DNA from: a virus
IMG/VR virus record: IMGVR_UViG_3300042860_001014
Span: 1 to 25,374 of that record
DNA: 25,374 nucleotides
Direction: 5' to 3' (one strand)
The notes beneath the pieces are model-generated. The model was given only the letters and a program-made list of their open reading frames with translations, ran no database searches and was not told the DNA's origin. This document shows, in pieces, positions 7,146-16,337 of this stretch. The position numbers and the translations under genes were made by a program. Each line of letters opens with the position of its first letter. Positions within the stretch are counted from its first letter, which is position 1.

Positions 7146-7649
7146 ATGGCACTCGTATCAAGCTCGCAAGTTGTTACCGACCAGTCGGCAAGCCCGGCGG
7201 TCAAGACCAACCAGCTGGAAAAGGGCGGCATCCACCGCACGGCGCAAGGCTATCTGGCTGCTGCGTCGTTCACCGGCGGCACCGCTGGTCAGTGGTACAC
7301 GTTCGTTCGCCTTCCGGCGCGCGCGCGTATCACCGGCATCTTCCTGACCGGCGCCACCACGACCTCGGGCGCAGTCAAATGCGGCCTGTATCGCACCGAC
7401 GGCATCGCCATTGATGACGACGTGTTCGCCACGCTGTATGTGATGTCCGCTGAAAAAGATCGCACGCAGATCGACGTGACGCAGACCGCCCTGGAACGCG
7501 CAAGCGACCTGGCAACCGCCTATGTGACGGCCGTCGGCACCGCCGGCGCCACGGCTGATGTTGAGTTTGACATCGCCTTGACGGTTGTGACGGCACTGGG
7601 TGCAGGTATTGCGCACCTGATGGAAGTGGACTACGTTCTGCCGGAATAA
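7146..7649 (+). CDS. Probable capsid decoration/cement protein
   Basis: A 167-residue protein, rich in Ala, Thr, Gly and Val, with alternating hydrophobic segments that suggest a beta-sandwich (QWYTFVRLPARARITGIFLTG, VKCGLYRTDG, VEFDIALTVVTAL). No catalytic motif is seen. It follows the capsid gene by 12 bases with a strong ribosome site (AAGGAG, 7132-7137), and the pair is closed by an intrinsic terminator, so it is probably made in similar high amounts. That position is where cement/decoration proteins such as BPP-1 Bbp16 are encoded, but I do not see enough similarity to claim that family. It could be another head-stabilising protein. Confidence 0.65.
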   Translation: MALVSSSQVVTDQSASPAVKTNQLEKGGIHRTAQGYLAAASFTGGTAGQWYTFVRLPARARITGIFLTGATTTSGAVKCGLYRTDGIAIDDDVFATLYVMSAEKDRTQIDVTQTALERASDLATAYVTAVGTAGATADVEFDIALTVVTALGAGIAHLMEVDYVLPE

Positions 7650-7659
7650 CGGCGACTGA

Positions 7660-7692
7660 CCTCGGGGGCTTCGGCCCTCGGGGTTCCTTTTT
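7660..7692 (+). terminator. Rho-independent terminator after capsid genes
   Basis: A 10-bp stem (7660-7669 with 7674-7683, including two G-U pairs) is capped by a C(UUCG)G tetraloop and followed by TTCCTTTTT (7684-7692). This is a classical strong intrinsic terminator. It lies between the probable decoration protein and the next ORF, in the 55-base gap. It probably attenuates or stops the capsid transcript, so downstream genes need read-through or another promoter. Confidence 0.9.
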
Positions 7693-7704
7693 CGGGAGAA
7701 GCAC

Positions 7705-7938
7705 ATGGCAGTAGCCTCTGTTCAAGTCACCGGCACCAACGGCCCGCACGTCAACGGCAACGATGTTACGTTTGACGTTACCGGCGGCACGCTGGACAAC
7801 GCCAGTGTTTGCCAATTCAACTGGGATGACACGGTATTTGTCGGCATGGAAGGCAAGCAGCGTTTGCTGGCCCAGCTGAAAATCGTTTACGATCGTATTT
7901 CGACCGCAAAACTGTGGCCCGTAACGGCTGCGTCGTAA
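7705..7938 (+). CDS. Small hypothetical virion-region protein
   Basis: A 77-residue protein with GGGAGA before its ATG. The N-terminal half (VASVQVTGTNGPHVNGNDVTFDVTGG) looks like beta strands; the C-terminal half (GKQRLLAQLKIVYDRIST) may be helical. No known domain is recognised. It is the first gene after the terminator and precedes another probable head protein by nine bases. A minor head or head-completion role is a positional guess. Confidence 0.7.
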   Translation: MAVASVQVTGTNGPHVNGNDVTFDVTGGTLDNASVCQFNWDDTVFVGMEGKQRLLAQLKIVYDRISTAKLWPVTAAS

Positions 7939-7947
7939 GGAGCCGTC

Positions 7948-8523
7948 ATGCAAGTGATGCGTAAGCGTAGTTCGATCCTTGTGCCGTGCGTTGCTGGCGC
8001 ATACGGTGCCGGTGATGAAATAAGCAGCAGCCAAACTGCGGGGTCTGTTGTCCGCGCCACGTTTGACATGAGTGGCTTCACCCGCGGACGCATTTACGCA
8101 GCAGCCATAGACCTGACGGCCGCTTCCAGTGATGTAGTCACCACTGTCTGCGACTTAGAACTTTTGCTGTTCAGGACGCCGGACGCGCCGGCAGCTGTTG
8201 GTGATAACGTCACCCATCCGTTTGAGGCAAGCGTTCGCGCCAAAGCGGTTGCGGCGTTTCGCTTTGATGACACTGGCTGGACTGGGCCGCTCGGCACCGT
8301 TGCGGCAGGCACGTCACAGTTCCAAGCGGTCATGGCGCATCTGGTTCAGCCGCTGGCGACCAACGTGCTCCAAGCCCCGTGGTCCAACGGCTTCCACTTC
8401 AACTTTGAAGGGCAGACGCTGGCGCAACGCGAGTTCACAGTGGTGCTTCGCGCACTTGCTGCCTGGACGCCGCTGGCAGTCAACAACACTATTGGGATCA
8501 CGTTAGATCTGGAAGCTGAGTAG
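7948..8523 (+). CDS. Probable beta-rich virion protein
   Basis: A 191-residue protein with TAAGGAG just before the ATG. The pattern AYGAGDEI, then a hydrophobic strand series, then CDLELLLFRTPDAPAAVGDN resembles small phage structural proteins found beside capsid genes that begin with a similar AYxxGD segment and carry an LLFF/LLLFR strand. The C-terminal half contains LAQREFTVVLRALAAWTPLA and ends in a TLDLEAE strand, suggesting a jelly-roll or beta-sandwich. No enzymatic motif. It is likely a decoration, vertex or head-tail protein, but the exact role is not visible. It precedes the T7 gp11-like gene by five bases. Confidence 0.65.
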   Translation: MQVMRKRSSILVPCVAGAYGAGDEISSSQTAGSVVRATFDMSGFTRGRIYAAAIDLTAASSDVVTTVCDLELLLFRTPDAPAAVGDNVTHPFEASVRAKAVAAFRFDDTGWTGPLGTVAAGTSQFQAVMAHLVQPLATNVLQAPWSNGFHFNFEGQTLAQREFTVVLRALAAWTPLAVNNTIGITLDLEAE

Positions 8524-8528
8524 AAGCC

Positions 8529-9098
8529 ATGGCGATTAGTAATGTCGCCATTGCCAATCGCGCCTTGCAAAAGCTGGGCGCGAAACGCATCTCCAGTCTG
8601 GATCAGGACACGCCAAACGCACGCAGCATGAACGCGGCTTTTGAACGTGTCCGTGACGCAGAACTGCGCCGCTACGACTGGTCTTTCGCCATCAAACGCG
8701 ATTCAATCGCCGCCGATGGCGACGACCCGGTGTGGGGCGACTATAACCGTTACGGCCTGCCCAACGACTTCATCCGCCTGTTGCGGGATGACGAGTCGGG
8801 CGCTGCGGTGGACTGGAAAATCGAGGGCATTTACATTCTCAGCACAGATGCGGCACCGCTGGAAATCAAATACATCGCCCGCATTGAAGATCCGAACTAC
8901 TACGACCCATTGTTTGTGGAAGCCTTCGCTGGTCGCCTAGCCATGGAGTGCGCCAAGGAAATCACGGACAGCACTTCGGACAAGGAAAGCGTCAAGGACG
9001 ACTACAAGGCCGACATCGCAGAAGCCCGCCGCGTAGGGGCGATTGAGAAAGCCGCACAGGAGTTCCCGGAAGACCCGTGGCTGGCAGCTAGGTACTGA
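8529..9098 (+). CDS. Tail tubular protein A (T7 gp11-like)
   Basis: A 189-residue adaptor that in T7-like phages binds under the portal and carries the fibres and nozzle. NVAIANRALQKLGAKRISSL at the N-terminus, the RVRDAELRRYDWSFAIKRD helix and the YNRYGLPNDFIRLLR segment are typical of the gp11/tail tubular A family; length is close to T7 gp11 (196 aa). The C-terminal helix (AFAGRLAMECAKEITDS) also fits. The ribosome site is weak (GAAG), suggesting coupling to the preceding gene. It is followed one base later by the gp12-like gene, the standard pairing. Confidence 0.9.
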   Translation: MAISNVAIANRALQKLGAKRISSLDQDTPNARSMNAAFERVRDAELRRYDWSFAIKRDSIAADGDDPVWGDYNRYGLPNDFIRLLRDDESGAAVDWKIEGIYILSTDAAPLEIKYIARIEDPNYYDPLFVEAFAGRLAMECAKEITDSTSDKESVKDDYKADIAEARRVGAIEKAAQEFPEDPWLAARY

Positions 9099-9099
9099 C

Positions 9100-11622
9100 A
9101 TGGCCCGTGCCAGCCTGATTCAGAATACCTGTAACGCGGGCGAACTCAGCCCTCTTTTGCTTGGCCGGCAAGACATCGCCAAGTACAAGAATGGTCTGCA
9201 AGTCTGCAAGAACGCCATCCCGCTGACCCAGGGCGCGTGGACCCGCCGCCCCGGCACCGTCTACCAACAGCAGGCGCGGCATCACGACAAAGAGTGCCGC
9301 CTGTTCCCGTTTCAATTCTCCGTCACCCAGACCTACGTGCTGGAGTTTGGGGAGTATTACATCCGGTTCTTTACCGGCAACGCGCCGCTGACGGCAACCG
9401 GCCAAAATATCACCGGCATCACTAAAGCCGCAACAGCGGTATTGACTTATTCTGGCAGCGACACTTACGCCAACGGCGACCGTGTGTATGTCTCTGGCGT
9501 TGTCGGTATGACGCAGGTGAACCGCCGCGAGTTCGTTGTGACCAACATCAACACCGGCGCCAATACGTTTGAACTCTACAACAGCGATGGCACCGCGGTC
9601 AACAGCACGGGCTATGGCACATGGTCGTCCGGCGGCACGGTGGCGGAAATCTACCAGGTGACGACGACTTACGCCGAAGCTGACTTGGTTGATCTGCGTA
9701 TCGTCCAATCTGCCGATACGTTGTATATTCTGCACCCCGACTTCCCGCCGGCAACGCTGGTGCGTGTGTCCGCTACGTCCTGGACGCTGGCTGACATCAC
9801 GTTTGCCGATGGGCCGTATGAGTCAATGAACACCGGCACCACGACCCTGACCCCGGACACCGCAACGAATGGCACGCCGGTCGCCATTACTAACGCGGCA
9901 AATAATGGTTCAGGTCTTATCCGCATCACGGCGGCGGGCCACGGCCTGCTGACTGGCGAAGGCACCGAAATTGAAAACGTGCTTGGCACGACTGAAGCCA
10001 ACGAGCACTGGGTTGTCACCCGAATTAATGCCAACGACTTTGACTTGCAAGGCTCCGTCTACACCAACGCCTACGTCAGCGGCGGCACTTCAAGCCGGCA
10101 CCCGTTCATCACGGCCAGTGCCATCACTGGCATCAACGGCGGGCAAGGCTTTCTGAGCACCGACGTTGGCCGGTTGATCCGCATCCGGGAAGGTTCTGTC
10201 TGGGGCTACGTTGAAATCGTCCACTTCGTTTCGACTACCGTGGTGATTGGGCATGTCTACAGCACCTTGACCGACGCCACTTCCAAGACCGACTGGCGCA
10301 TGGGCCTGTGGTCAGACACCACGGGCTACCCGACCTGCGCCACGTTCCATGAAGACCGGCTGTTCTTTGCTGGCTCGGCCACGTCGCCGCAGCGTATTGA
10401 TGGCTCCAAGACCGGGCTGTATTCCAACTTCGCCCCGACCAGCACGGCGGGCGTGGTGGCAGATGACAACGCCGTGTCGTTCACTTTGAACGCAGATGAT
10501 GTCAATGCGGTCAAGTGGCTGGCCACCAACGAGAAGGGCTTGCTGGTCGGCACCACCCGCGGCGAATGGCAGGTAAAGCCTTCGGCATTGAACGAAGCCA
10601 TTACCCCTACCAACATTACAGGCAAACCGTCCACTCGCCACGGCAGCGCCGATGTGGCGCCCGTGTCCGCGGGCAACGCCGTGCTGTTCGTCCAGCGCGC
10701 GGGTCGCAAGCTGCGGGAACTGGCTTACGTATTTGAAGTCGATGGCTTTAAAGCCCCTGACATGACCATGCTGGCCGAGCACATCACCCGCCCGTCAATC
10801 ACCGAACTGGCCTACCAGACCCAGCCGCAGGCTATTGTCTGGGCTGTCCGGTCAGACGGCGTGCTGCTGGGCTTCACCTACGAGCGCGATCAAGACGTAG
10901 TGGCCTGGCACCGGCACGAACTTGGCGGCTACAGCAACGCCGGCAGCACCGCCATCCCGCTGGTCGAATCCGTGGCCGTGGTGCCGAACCCGTCCGCCAG
11001 CCGGGATGAACTCTACATGGTAGTCAAGCGTTACATCAATGGAGCCACCAAACGCTACATTGAATACATGAGCAAAATCTGGGAATACGGCGACACGCAG
11101 GTTGACGCTTTCCATCTGGATTGTGGCTACACCATCACCAACGCGTCGCCCAGCAGCACCGTGACGGGCCTGTGGCACTTGGAAGGGCAGAGCATCACCC
11201 CTTACGTGGACGGCGCCAAGCACCCGGCCGTGACCGTCACCAATGGCACCGTCACCCTGAACCACACCGCCACGGTCGTCACGCTGGGTTACAGCTACCA
11301 AAGCGACGGGCAGACCATGCCACTGGAAGGGGGGTCGCAGGATGGCACCTCGCAGGGCAAAACTAAGCGAATTCACCTTGTAGGGTTTTGGCTGATGGAT
11401 ACGTTGGGCTTGAAATTTGGCCCGGATTCTGCTAATCTAACTGAGATTCTTGCAACGACATGGGGGCAAAACTTTGGTGAGGCAACCGCGCTTGTGACTG
11501 ACGTTATCAGCGAACGAATGGAAGACGACTTTAACAGGCGTGGGCAAGTCTACTGGCGGGCTGACGGCCCGTTCCCGGCAACCGTGCTGGCCATCATGCC
11601 GAAGATCAATGTCTCGGACTAG
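9100..11622 (+). CDS. Tail tubular protein B / nozzle (T7 gp12-like)
   Basis: An 840-residue protein forming the distal tail nozzle. The N-terminus ARASLIQNTCNAGELSPLLLGR followed by IAKYKNGLQVCKNAIPLTQG and RRPGTVY is characteristic of this podoviral family, as are FPFQFSVTQTYVLEFG and the later beta-propeller-like repeats. The ORF is open further upstream (ATG 9043), but that extension overlaps the gp11-like gene and is basic, non-family sequence; ATG 9100, one base after the previous stop, gives the conserved N-terminus. T7 gp12 is 794 aa, so the length fits. The last bases overlap the next gene by 14 bp. Confidence 0.9.
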   Translation: MARASLIQNTCNAGELSPLLLGRQDIAKYKNGLQVCKNAIPLTQGAWTRRPGTVYQQQARHHDKECRLFPFQFSVTQTYVLEFGEYYIRFFTGNAPLTATGQNITGITKAATAVLTYSGSDTYANGDRVYVSGVVGMTQVNRREFVVTNINTGANTFELYNSDGTAVNSTGYGTWSSGGTVAEIYQVTTTYAEADLVDLRIVQSADTLYILHPDFPPATLVRVSATSWTLADITFADGPYESMNTGTTTLTPDTATNGTPVAITNAANNGSGLIRITAAGHGLLTGEGTEIENVLGTTEANEHWVVTRINANDFDLQGSVYTNAYVSGGTSSRHPFITASAITGINGGQGFLSTDVGRLIRIREGSVWGYVEIVHFVSTTVVIGHVYSTLTDATSKTDWRMGLWSDTTGYPTCATFHEDRLFFAGSATSPQRIDGSKTGLYSNFAPTSTAGVVADDNAVSFTLNADDVNAVKWLATNEKGLLVGTTRGEWQVKPSALNEAITPTNITGKPSTRHGSADVAPVSAGNAVLFVQRAGRKLRELAYVFEVDGFKAPDMTMLAEHITRPSITELAYQTQPQAIVWAVRSDGVLLGFTYERDQDVVAWHRHELGGYSNAGSTAIPLVESVAVVPNPSASRDELYMVVKRYINGATKRYIEYMSKIWEYGDTQVDAFHLDCGYTITNASPSSTVTGLWHLEGQSITPYVDGAKHPAVTVTNGTVTLNHTATVVTLGYSYQSDGQTMPLEGGSQDGTSQGKTKRIHLVGFWLMDTLGLKFGPDSANLTEILATTWGQNFGEATALVTDVISERMEDDFNRRGQVYWRADGPFPATVLAIMPKINVSD

Positions 11623-12043
11623 ACAAGTGGTGCCGTTTCGCCGCTGGCACATTGCGTGGCTGGTGGGAGCGGGGAAGCCGGAAAGCGGTTTCATGCCGTT
11701 GGATGTGGAAACCCTGATGGCGCTGGAGAAGCAGAACAGTTGGACGGCAGTGGTTGACGGAACGCCGGTGGCGTGCGGCGGGACGATCCAGCACTGGCCA
11801 GGGCGGCATCAAGGATGGATGTATCTGAACAAGGCCAGTGGCAAGTACATGCGGTTCATTACCATGGCCGCGGTAAAGCACATGGCCAAGGTAGAAGGGC
11901 GGCTGGAGATCAGTGTTCGGCGTGATTTTGCGCTGGGCCACAAGTGGGCAAAGATGCTGGGGTTCCGGGTGGAGACTGAGCGGATGGAACGCTTCGGCCC
12001 GGAAGGGGAAGACCACACGGGGTACGTGAGGATTACGGGGTAG
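11609..12043 (+). CDS. GNAT-fold protein in T7 gp13 position
   Basis: A 144-residue protein with GNAT acetyltransferase-like sequence: an N-terminal WHIAWLVGAGK segment, TAVVDGTPVACGGTIQHWPGR, and a C-terminal RRDFALGHKWAKMLGFRVETERMERFGPEGEDH, where LGF before the final strands is typical of GNAT folds. The acetyl-CoA loop (R/Q-x-x-G-x-G/A) is not convincing, so activity is uncertain. T7 gp13 is 138 aa and lies at the same place between gp12 and gp14. I chose ATG 11609 (14-bp overlap); the longer ORF from 11540 adds antipodal Arg/Ser-rich translation of the tail gene and was rejected. The role may be in core assembly rather than acetylation. Confidence 0.75.
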   Translation: MSRTRQVVPFRRWHIAWLVGAGKPESGFMPLDVETLMALEKQNSWTAVVDGTPVACGGTIQHWPGRHQGWMYLNKASGKYMRFITMAAVKHMAKVEGRLEISVRRDFALGHKWAKMLGFRVETERMERFGPEGEDHTGYVRITG

Positions 12044-12046
12044 AGC

Positions 12047-12637
12047 ATGTCACGGGCAGACAAACTTTGGGCGTTTGAGATTCCAGCCGGTAATCCGTTC
12101 GGCGGCCCGGCTTACGGGCTGCGCGAAGACCCCGGCACGCTGGCAATTATGGCGGCTGTTGGCGCTGGCGTACAGGCGGTCAGCGCCATCCAACAGGGTA
12201 ACGCTGCCAAGGCCGCTGCAGACTTCAACGCGGCAGTCGGTATGCAGAACGCCGAGATTGCGCGGGGTGACGCGGCGGCGCAGGCAAGCCAGATTGAACG
12301 TGAGAACGCGCTGCGGCTGGGTTCCATTCGGGCGGCGCAGGGCAAGAGCGGCGGCGCGGCAGACTCCGGCTCGGTGCTGGACGTGCTGGGCGACCAAGCG
12401 GCACAAGGCGAACTGGAGAAGCAATACGCGGTCTACCAGGGCGAACAGCGTGCGCGTGGCTTTGTGAATACGGCCAATCTGGACACGGCCAGCGGCAAGG
12501 CCGCGCGGACTGCGGGCTACATGAAGGCCGGCGGCGAACTGCTTAAAGGCGGTGCTGCGGCTTACAACATGAACCAAGGCAGGCTGACCCGCACTGGCGG
12601 TATCTCTGTCAGTTCTTACGACGACCCCGGATATTAA
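12047..12637 (+). CDS. Internal virion protein B (T7 gp14-like)
   Basis: A 196-residue protein, the same length as T7 gp14, which is ejected and forms the outer-membrane part of the DNA channel. AAVGAGVQAVSAIQQGNAAKAAADFNA followed by long Ala/Glu/Gln/Arg-rich helices (NAEIARGDAAAQASQIERENA) and a glycine-containing hydrophobic C-terminal region (AGYMKAGGELLKGGAAAY) are typical of this group. The first 34 residues are less typical; an ATG at 12149 would give a shorter form. It is followed two bases later by the gp15-like gene. Confidence 0.85.
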   Translation: MSRADKLWAFEIPAGNPFGGPAYGLREDPGTLAIMAAVGAGVQAVSAIQQGNAAKAAADFNAAVGMQNAEIARGDAAAQASQIERENALRLGSIRAAQGKSGGAADSGSVLDVLGDQAAQGELEKQYAVYQGEQRARGFVNTANLDTASGKAARTAGYMKAGGELLKGGAAAYNMNQGRLTRTGGISVSSYDDPGY

Positions 12638-12639
12638 CC

Positions 12640-14763
12640 ATGCCAAGACTGCCTACTCGTAGTGCCGACATTCAGCCGGGTGCCATCTCCGGCGGGCGGC
12701 GTGCCGGTGTTGAAGACACGAATTTTGTGGACATGGCTCCCGTTGGGCGGGCCATGCAAGGTAGCGCCGAATTGCTGATGCAAGGGCAAGAAACCCGTGC
12801 CAAAGAAGCCGAGCGTTTGCAACGCATTGCCGAAGCGCAAGCAGAACGTGACGCCAATATCAATAACGCTTCTGTTGTGGCAAAAGGGCGAAACGAGTGG
12901 CTGACGTGGTTGGATAACGCTGCTCAAAAGCCAATGGCAGAGGCGCCTGACGTTGTGGCGCAGTTTACCAAAGAGTTTGAGGACTTCAAAGACAAAGCCG
13001 TTGTCGGGCAGCAGCACCCGATGGGTCGCCGGCAACTTGAAATTGATCTGGACAACATGCGCGCTGGACTGATTGACAACGCCATGCGTTTGCAGTCGTC
13101 CCGCGCTGGTGCGGCAGCGCAGTCAGCAGTCAAAACAGTGTTTGACCAAAACGCTATTGCAGTGCAAAAAGACCCGAACCAGCTTGAAGCCTTGATGGTG
13201 CAAGAGCAAAATCTAATGGCAGGGTTAAACCTGACCGGGTTGACTGAAGCGCAACGACAGCGCCTGTCTGAAGAACGCCGCCACGTATTGCCTGGCATGG
13301 CGCTGGGTGCGCGCATTGCCTCCATTAGTGACAGCCGCGGCGCAAAAGCCCTAAAGTCAGAATTAGAAACCAACAACCGCTGGCAGCAATTGCTGTCCGG
13401 TGAACAATACGGGCGGGCGCTGAACGCGCTTAACACGGACATCCGCCAGTACGAAAACGCCGAGAGGCAACAACGTGCTGCTGTTGTTAGCGAACGCATT
13501 GCCGAACGCGCGGCCGGCGTAGAAAACGGGCTGTCAGTGCGGGAAGCTGGCGGCGACGCCAAATTAGCTGCGGCCATCAAAAGCGCCGATAGCATCGGGC
13601 GCGCGCGGGTGGAGGTGCGCAGTATGCCTTATGCCGACCTTACCAAGAAGATGCAAGAAGCGCAGGCAGCAATTGCGCAGCCCGGCAACTTCAAAGGTGA
13701 CGCAGCCTACATGGAAGCCTTGCAGTCCGCCGCGCGCGAACGTGACCGGGCTTTAAAGGAAGACCCGGCCAGCTACGCAGTGCAAAACTCTAACCCGGCA
13801 CGTAAAGCCTTTGACGCCATGGTACAGTCAAATTTTGCCCCGGAAGCCGTGCGCAGGTATTCGACGGTTGCCACTGAAGCCCAACGGGATCTTGGCGGGC
13901 CGGGACACACGCCGCGTCTGCTGCCAAAATCACTAATTGACCAAACGGTAGCGGACGTAGCCAGCTTGGCCCCGGAGCAAGCGGCAAACAAAATGGAAAG
14001 TTTGCAAAAGCAGTTCGGCCCGATGTGGGCAGAAGTGCTAGGCGAAATGCACGGAAAAATAGCTCCCGGCTACGCCACAATTGGCCGGCTAACCGCGCCA
14101 AGCGACGCACGCACCCGCACCGAATTAGCCAACGCATTAAAGGCTGGCCCTGACTTGCGCAAGAACATTTTGGACACCGACGCCAAAGATATTGACGCCA
14201 AAGTGGAACAGGCGCTGCAGCCCTATGCGCGTATCCTGTCGCAAGCCGGTCCCGGTGCGCAAGCCGTTTTGCGCGAAGAATTCGCAGCGGCTAAAGCGTT
14301 GGCTTATCAGTCGGTTGCCAAGGGGGAAAGCCCGGCTGCGGCTGCCAAAAGAGCGACGGCTGCATTGGTGTTTGACCGCTACGACGCGGGCGCCACCTTC
14401 TTGGCACCGAAAGGCGAGATAGGGGCGGCGCAGCGGGAAGCAGCGCGAATTATGCAGAACACCCCCGCCAGCGCGTTTGTGCCTGCGGCCGGCGGCGACG
14501 CGGCGCTGTCCGACACCTACCGGCGTGACGCCAACCGGCGCGAAGCTATGCGGGGCTTCTGGGCCAACGTCACTGACCAGAGCACCAGCAGACTTGGCAT
14601 TGAATGGCGCAACAGTGACGGCACCCCCGTTACGCTGGATTCCGGTGAGCGGGTTCGCCTTTACTTTGACGACTTGAAAAACCTGCCGCCGCAAGCAACA
14701 CGCGGGGCGCTACCGGCTGGCGTCAATACCACCCCTGGCGGCGCAGCCGTTCGGGCGCGATAA
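12640..14763 (+). CDS. Internal virion protein C (T7 gp15-like)
   Basis: A 707-residue, almost entirely helical, Ala/Gln/Glu/Arg-rich protein in the gp15 position (T7 gp15 is 747 aa). Gp15 proteins are stored in the internal core and ejected to build the periplasmic part of the DNA channel. Early residues include VDMAPVGRAMQGSAELLMQGQETRAKEAERLQRIAEAQAER, a coiled-coil-like stretch; I see no lysozyme or transglycosylase motif. The C-terminus ends in a Gly/Ala/Arg tail. The assignment rests on order, size and composition rather than a specific motif. The stop overlaps the next start as TAATG. Confidence 0.78.
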   Translation: MPRLPTRSADIQPGAISGGRRAGVEDTNFVDMAPVGRAMQGSAELLMQGQETRAKEAERLQRIAEAQAERDANINNASVVAKGRNEWLTWLDNAAQKPMAEAPDVVAQFTKEFEDFKDKAVVGQQHPMGRRQLEIDLDNMRAGLIDNAMRLQSSRAGAAAQSAVKTVFDQNAIAVQKDPNQLEALMVQEQNLMAGLNLTGLTEAQRQRLSEERRHVLPGMALGARIASISDSRGAKALKSELETNNRWQQLLSGEQYGRALNALNTDIRQYENAERQQRAAVVSERIAERAAGVENGLSVREAGGDAKLAAAIKSADSIGRARVEVRSMPYADLTKKMQEAQAAIAQPGNFKGDAAYMEALQSAARERDRALKEDPASYAVQNSNPARKAFDAMVQSNFAPEAVRRYSTVATEAQRDLGGPGHTPRLLPKSLIDQTVADVASLAPEQAANKMESLQKQFGPMWAEVLGEMHGKIAPGYATIGRLTAPSDARTRTELANALKAGPDLRKNILDTDAKDIDAKVEQALQPYARILSQAGPGAQAVLREEFAAAKALAYQSVAKGESPAAAAKRATAALVFDRYDAGATFLAPKGEIGAAQREAARIMQNTPASAFVPAAGGDAALSDTYRRDANRREAMRGFWANVTDQSTSRLGIEWRNSDGTPVTLDSGERVRLYFDDLKNLPPQATRGALPAGVNTTPGGAAVRAR

Positions 14764-16337
14764 TGGCTGATCTCTTTTTCCCCGAAGTCCCAGTCAACCA
14801 GCGGGCAACGGCGCTGGGGCTGGAGATCATGCCCGCCACATTTGGAGAGGGTTTTGGTGCGGCGTTTGAAGAAACCCTGACCCGCAATCCTATACCCTCC
14901 GCTTTCCGGGCAACTGCGCGGGCGCGATACCGCGACGGGGCTTACGTTGACGAATTCGGCAACGAACAAACCGCCGGGCGGCTGCCATCAAATATTTTGT
15001 CGTCAGAAGAAGCCAGTTCAAAATATGGACTACAAGGCCGATTAAAGTTTGATGCACCGACGCCGGAACCGATAGCGGAAAGCCTGTATCGGTTGAAAGT
15101 GCGTGAACTGGAATTGCAAGACACCAAGCGCCGCGCTAATGCGGGGCTAGGCACTGCGCTAACTGCGGGTATCTTGGGGTCGTTGCTGGATCCGTTAAAC
15201 GTGGCGCTGGCCTTTGTGCCGATTGTAGGTCCCGCACGGCAGACAGCGTTGGCTGCTCGGCTGGGCGTCGGCGGCGGGCGGGCAGCCACCGGGGCAATTG
15301 AGGGTGCGGTTGGCGCGGCGATTATTGAGCCGCTGGTGCTGGGGGTAGCTAGGGAAGAACAGGCTGACTACACTGCGGTTGACAGTTTGGCCAACATTGT
15401 GTTTGGCACCGCCATCGGCGGCGGGCTACACTTCAGCGCAGGCTACATAGGGGATCGGTTTAAAGCGCGCGCAGAAGCCGGCCCCTTGGCAAAAACCATC
15501 GACAGCCTGCCTCACCAAGATCAAGCCGCGTTAATGCGAACTGCGGTGGCGCAGGCGCTTGAGGGGCGGCCAATTGACATTCGAGTGCTGATGGAAGTTG
15601 CCGCTGGCAATCGCAGCCCGCAAACTAATCTTGACTTCATTGGCGGGCTGCGCCGAGAATGGGCGCGGGATGTGGACAACGAATTGGCCCGGATAACGGG
15701 CGACCGTGCCGCAGGGTTGCCAACAGCAATGGCCGAAGACTCGCCGCTGGCGCAGTTGGTAGCCCGAGTCGCTGACGAGACAGACCGCGGATTGGCCGGG
15801 ACATTGGCAAAAAAGATCGACAGTCTTGAGCCTGACCTGAAAGCTATATTCCCGCAGCCGGAGCCGAAAGGGGCGCCAGCGCTGACATCTGAGCAGCAGT
15901 TCCGCGCTGCAATAAAAGAGATGCAAGCTGACCCCGCTAAAATGTTTGAGGCAGCAAGATCTAAACCGGAAATATTTAAAACATTGGCAGAAGTTGCTGA
16001 TGAGTTAAACACTGCATTGATCGACACCCAGCCGAAAGTGATCGCGCCGGAACGCGAAGCGGCTATCAAAGAAGCCGTCGCTAAAGCGCAAGAGCCGCAC
16101 GTTGATAAAGCAGACTCGGATGGCATAGCGGCTGCAGATCAGCGCGTGGCTGACGAAGCTAATGTAAAAACCATAGACGACGAGGCGACCCGGATGCAAG
16201 AAGAAGTTACAGAACTGGAAGCCTACTCCCCTGAAGGCATTGAGCCAAGCCAAGCCGTCAAGGACGCGGCCAAAGAAGCGTCGCTGTATGCGCGTGCTTG
16301 GAAAGCCGCCGCCGCCTGTGGAATGAGGAAAGCCTAA
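14763..16337 (+). CDS. Internal virion protein D, N-terminal component (gp16-like)
   Basis: A 524-residue protein. Three hydrophobic stretches near residues 127-157 (containing LLDPLNVALAFVPIVG), 175-195 and 207-225 look like membrane-active helices, and the AREEQADYTAVDSLANIVFGTA segment resembles podoviral ejection proteins. With the next gene it adds to 1353 residues, close to T7 gp16 (1318 aa), so the pair probably divides the gp16 job of crossing the inner membrane. The N-terminal lytic transglycosylase domain of T7 gp16 is not visible. The C-terminal third is Glu/Ala/Lys-rich and helical. It starts at a TAATG overlap and ends at another. Confidence 0.72.
   Translation: MADLFFPEVPVNQRATALGLEIMPATFGEGFGAAFEETLTRNPIPSAFRATARARYRDGAYVDEFGNEQTAGRLPSNILSSEEASSKYGLQGRLKFDAPTPEPIAESLYRLKVRELELQDTKRRANAGLGTALTAGILGSLLDPLNVALAFVPIVGPARQTALAARLGVGGGRAATGAIEGAVGAAIIEPLVLGVAREEQADYTAVDSLANIVFGTAIGGGLHFSAGYIGDRFKARAEAGPLAKTIDSLPHQDQAALMRTAVAQALEGRPIDIRVLMEVAAGNRSPQTNLDFIGGLRREWARDVDNELARITGDRAAGLPTAMAEDSPLAQLVARVADETDRGLAGTLAKKIDSLEPDLKAIFPQPEPKGAPALTSEQQFRAAIKEMQADPAKMFEAARSKPEIFKTLAEVADELNTALIDTQPKVIAPEREAAIKEAVAKAQEPHVDKADSDGIAAADQRVADEANVKTIDDEATRMQEEVTELEAYSPEGIEPSQAVKDAAKEASLYARAWKAAAACGMRKA

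Noticed and set aside
11540-11608. Upstream extension of the GNAT-like ORF
   Set aside because: It translates the end of the gp12-like gene in another frame as Arg/Ser/Cys-rich sequence; the ATG at 11609 gives the family-like protein.
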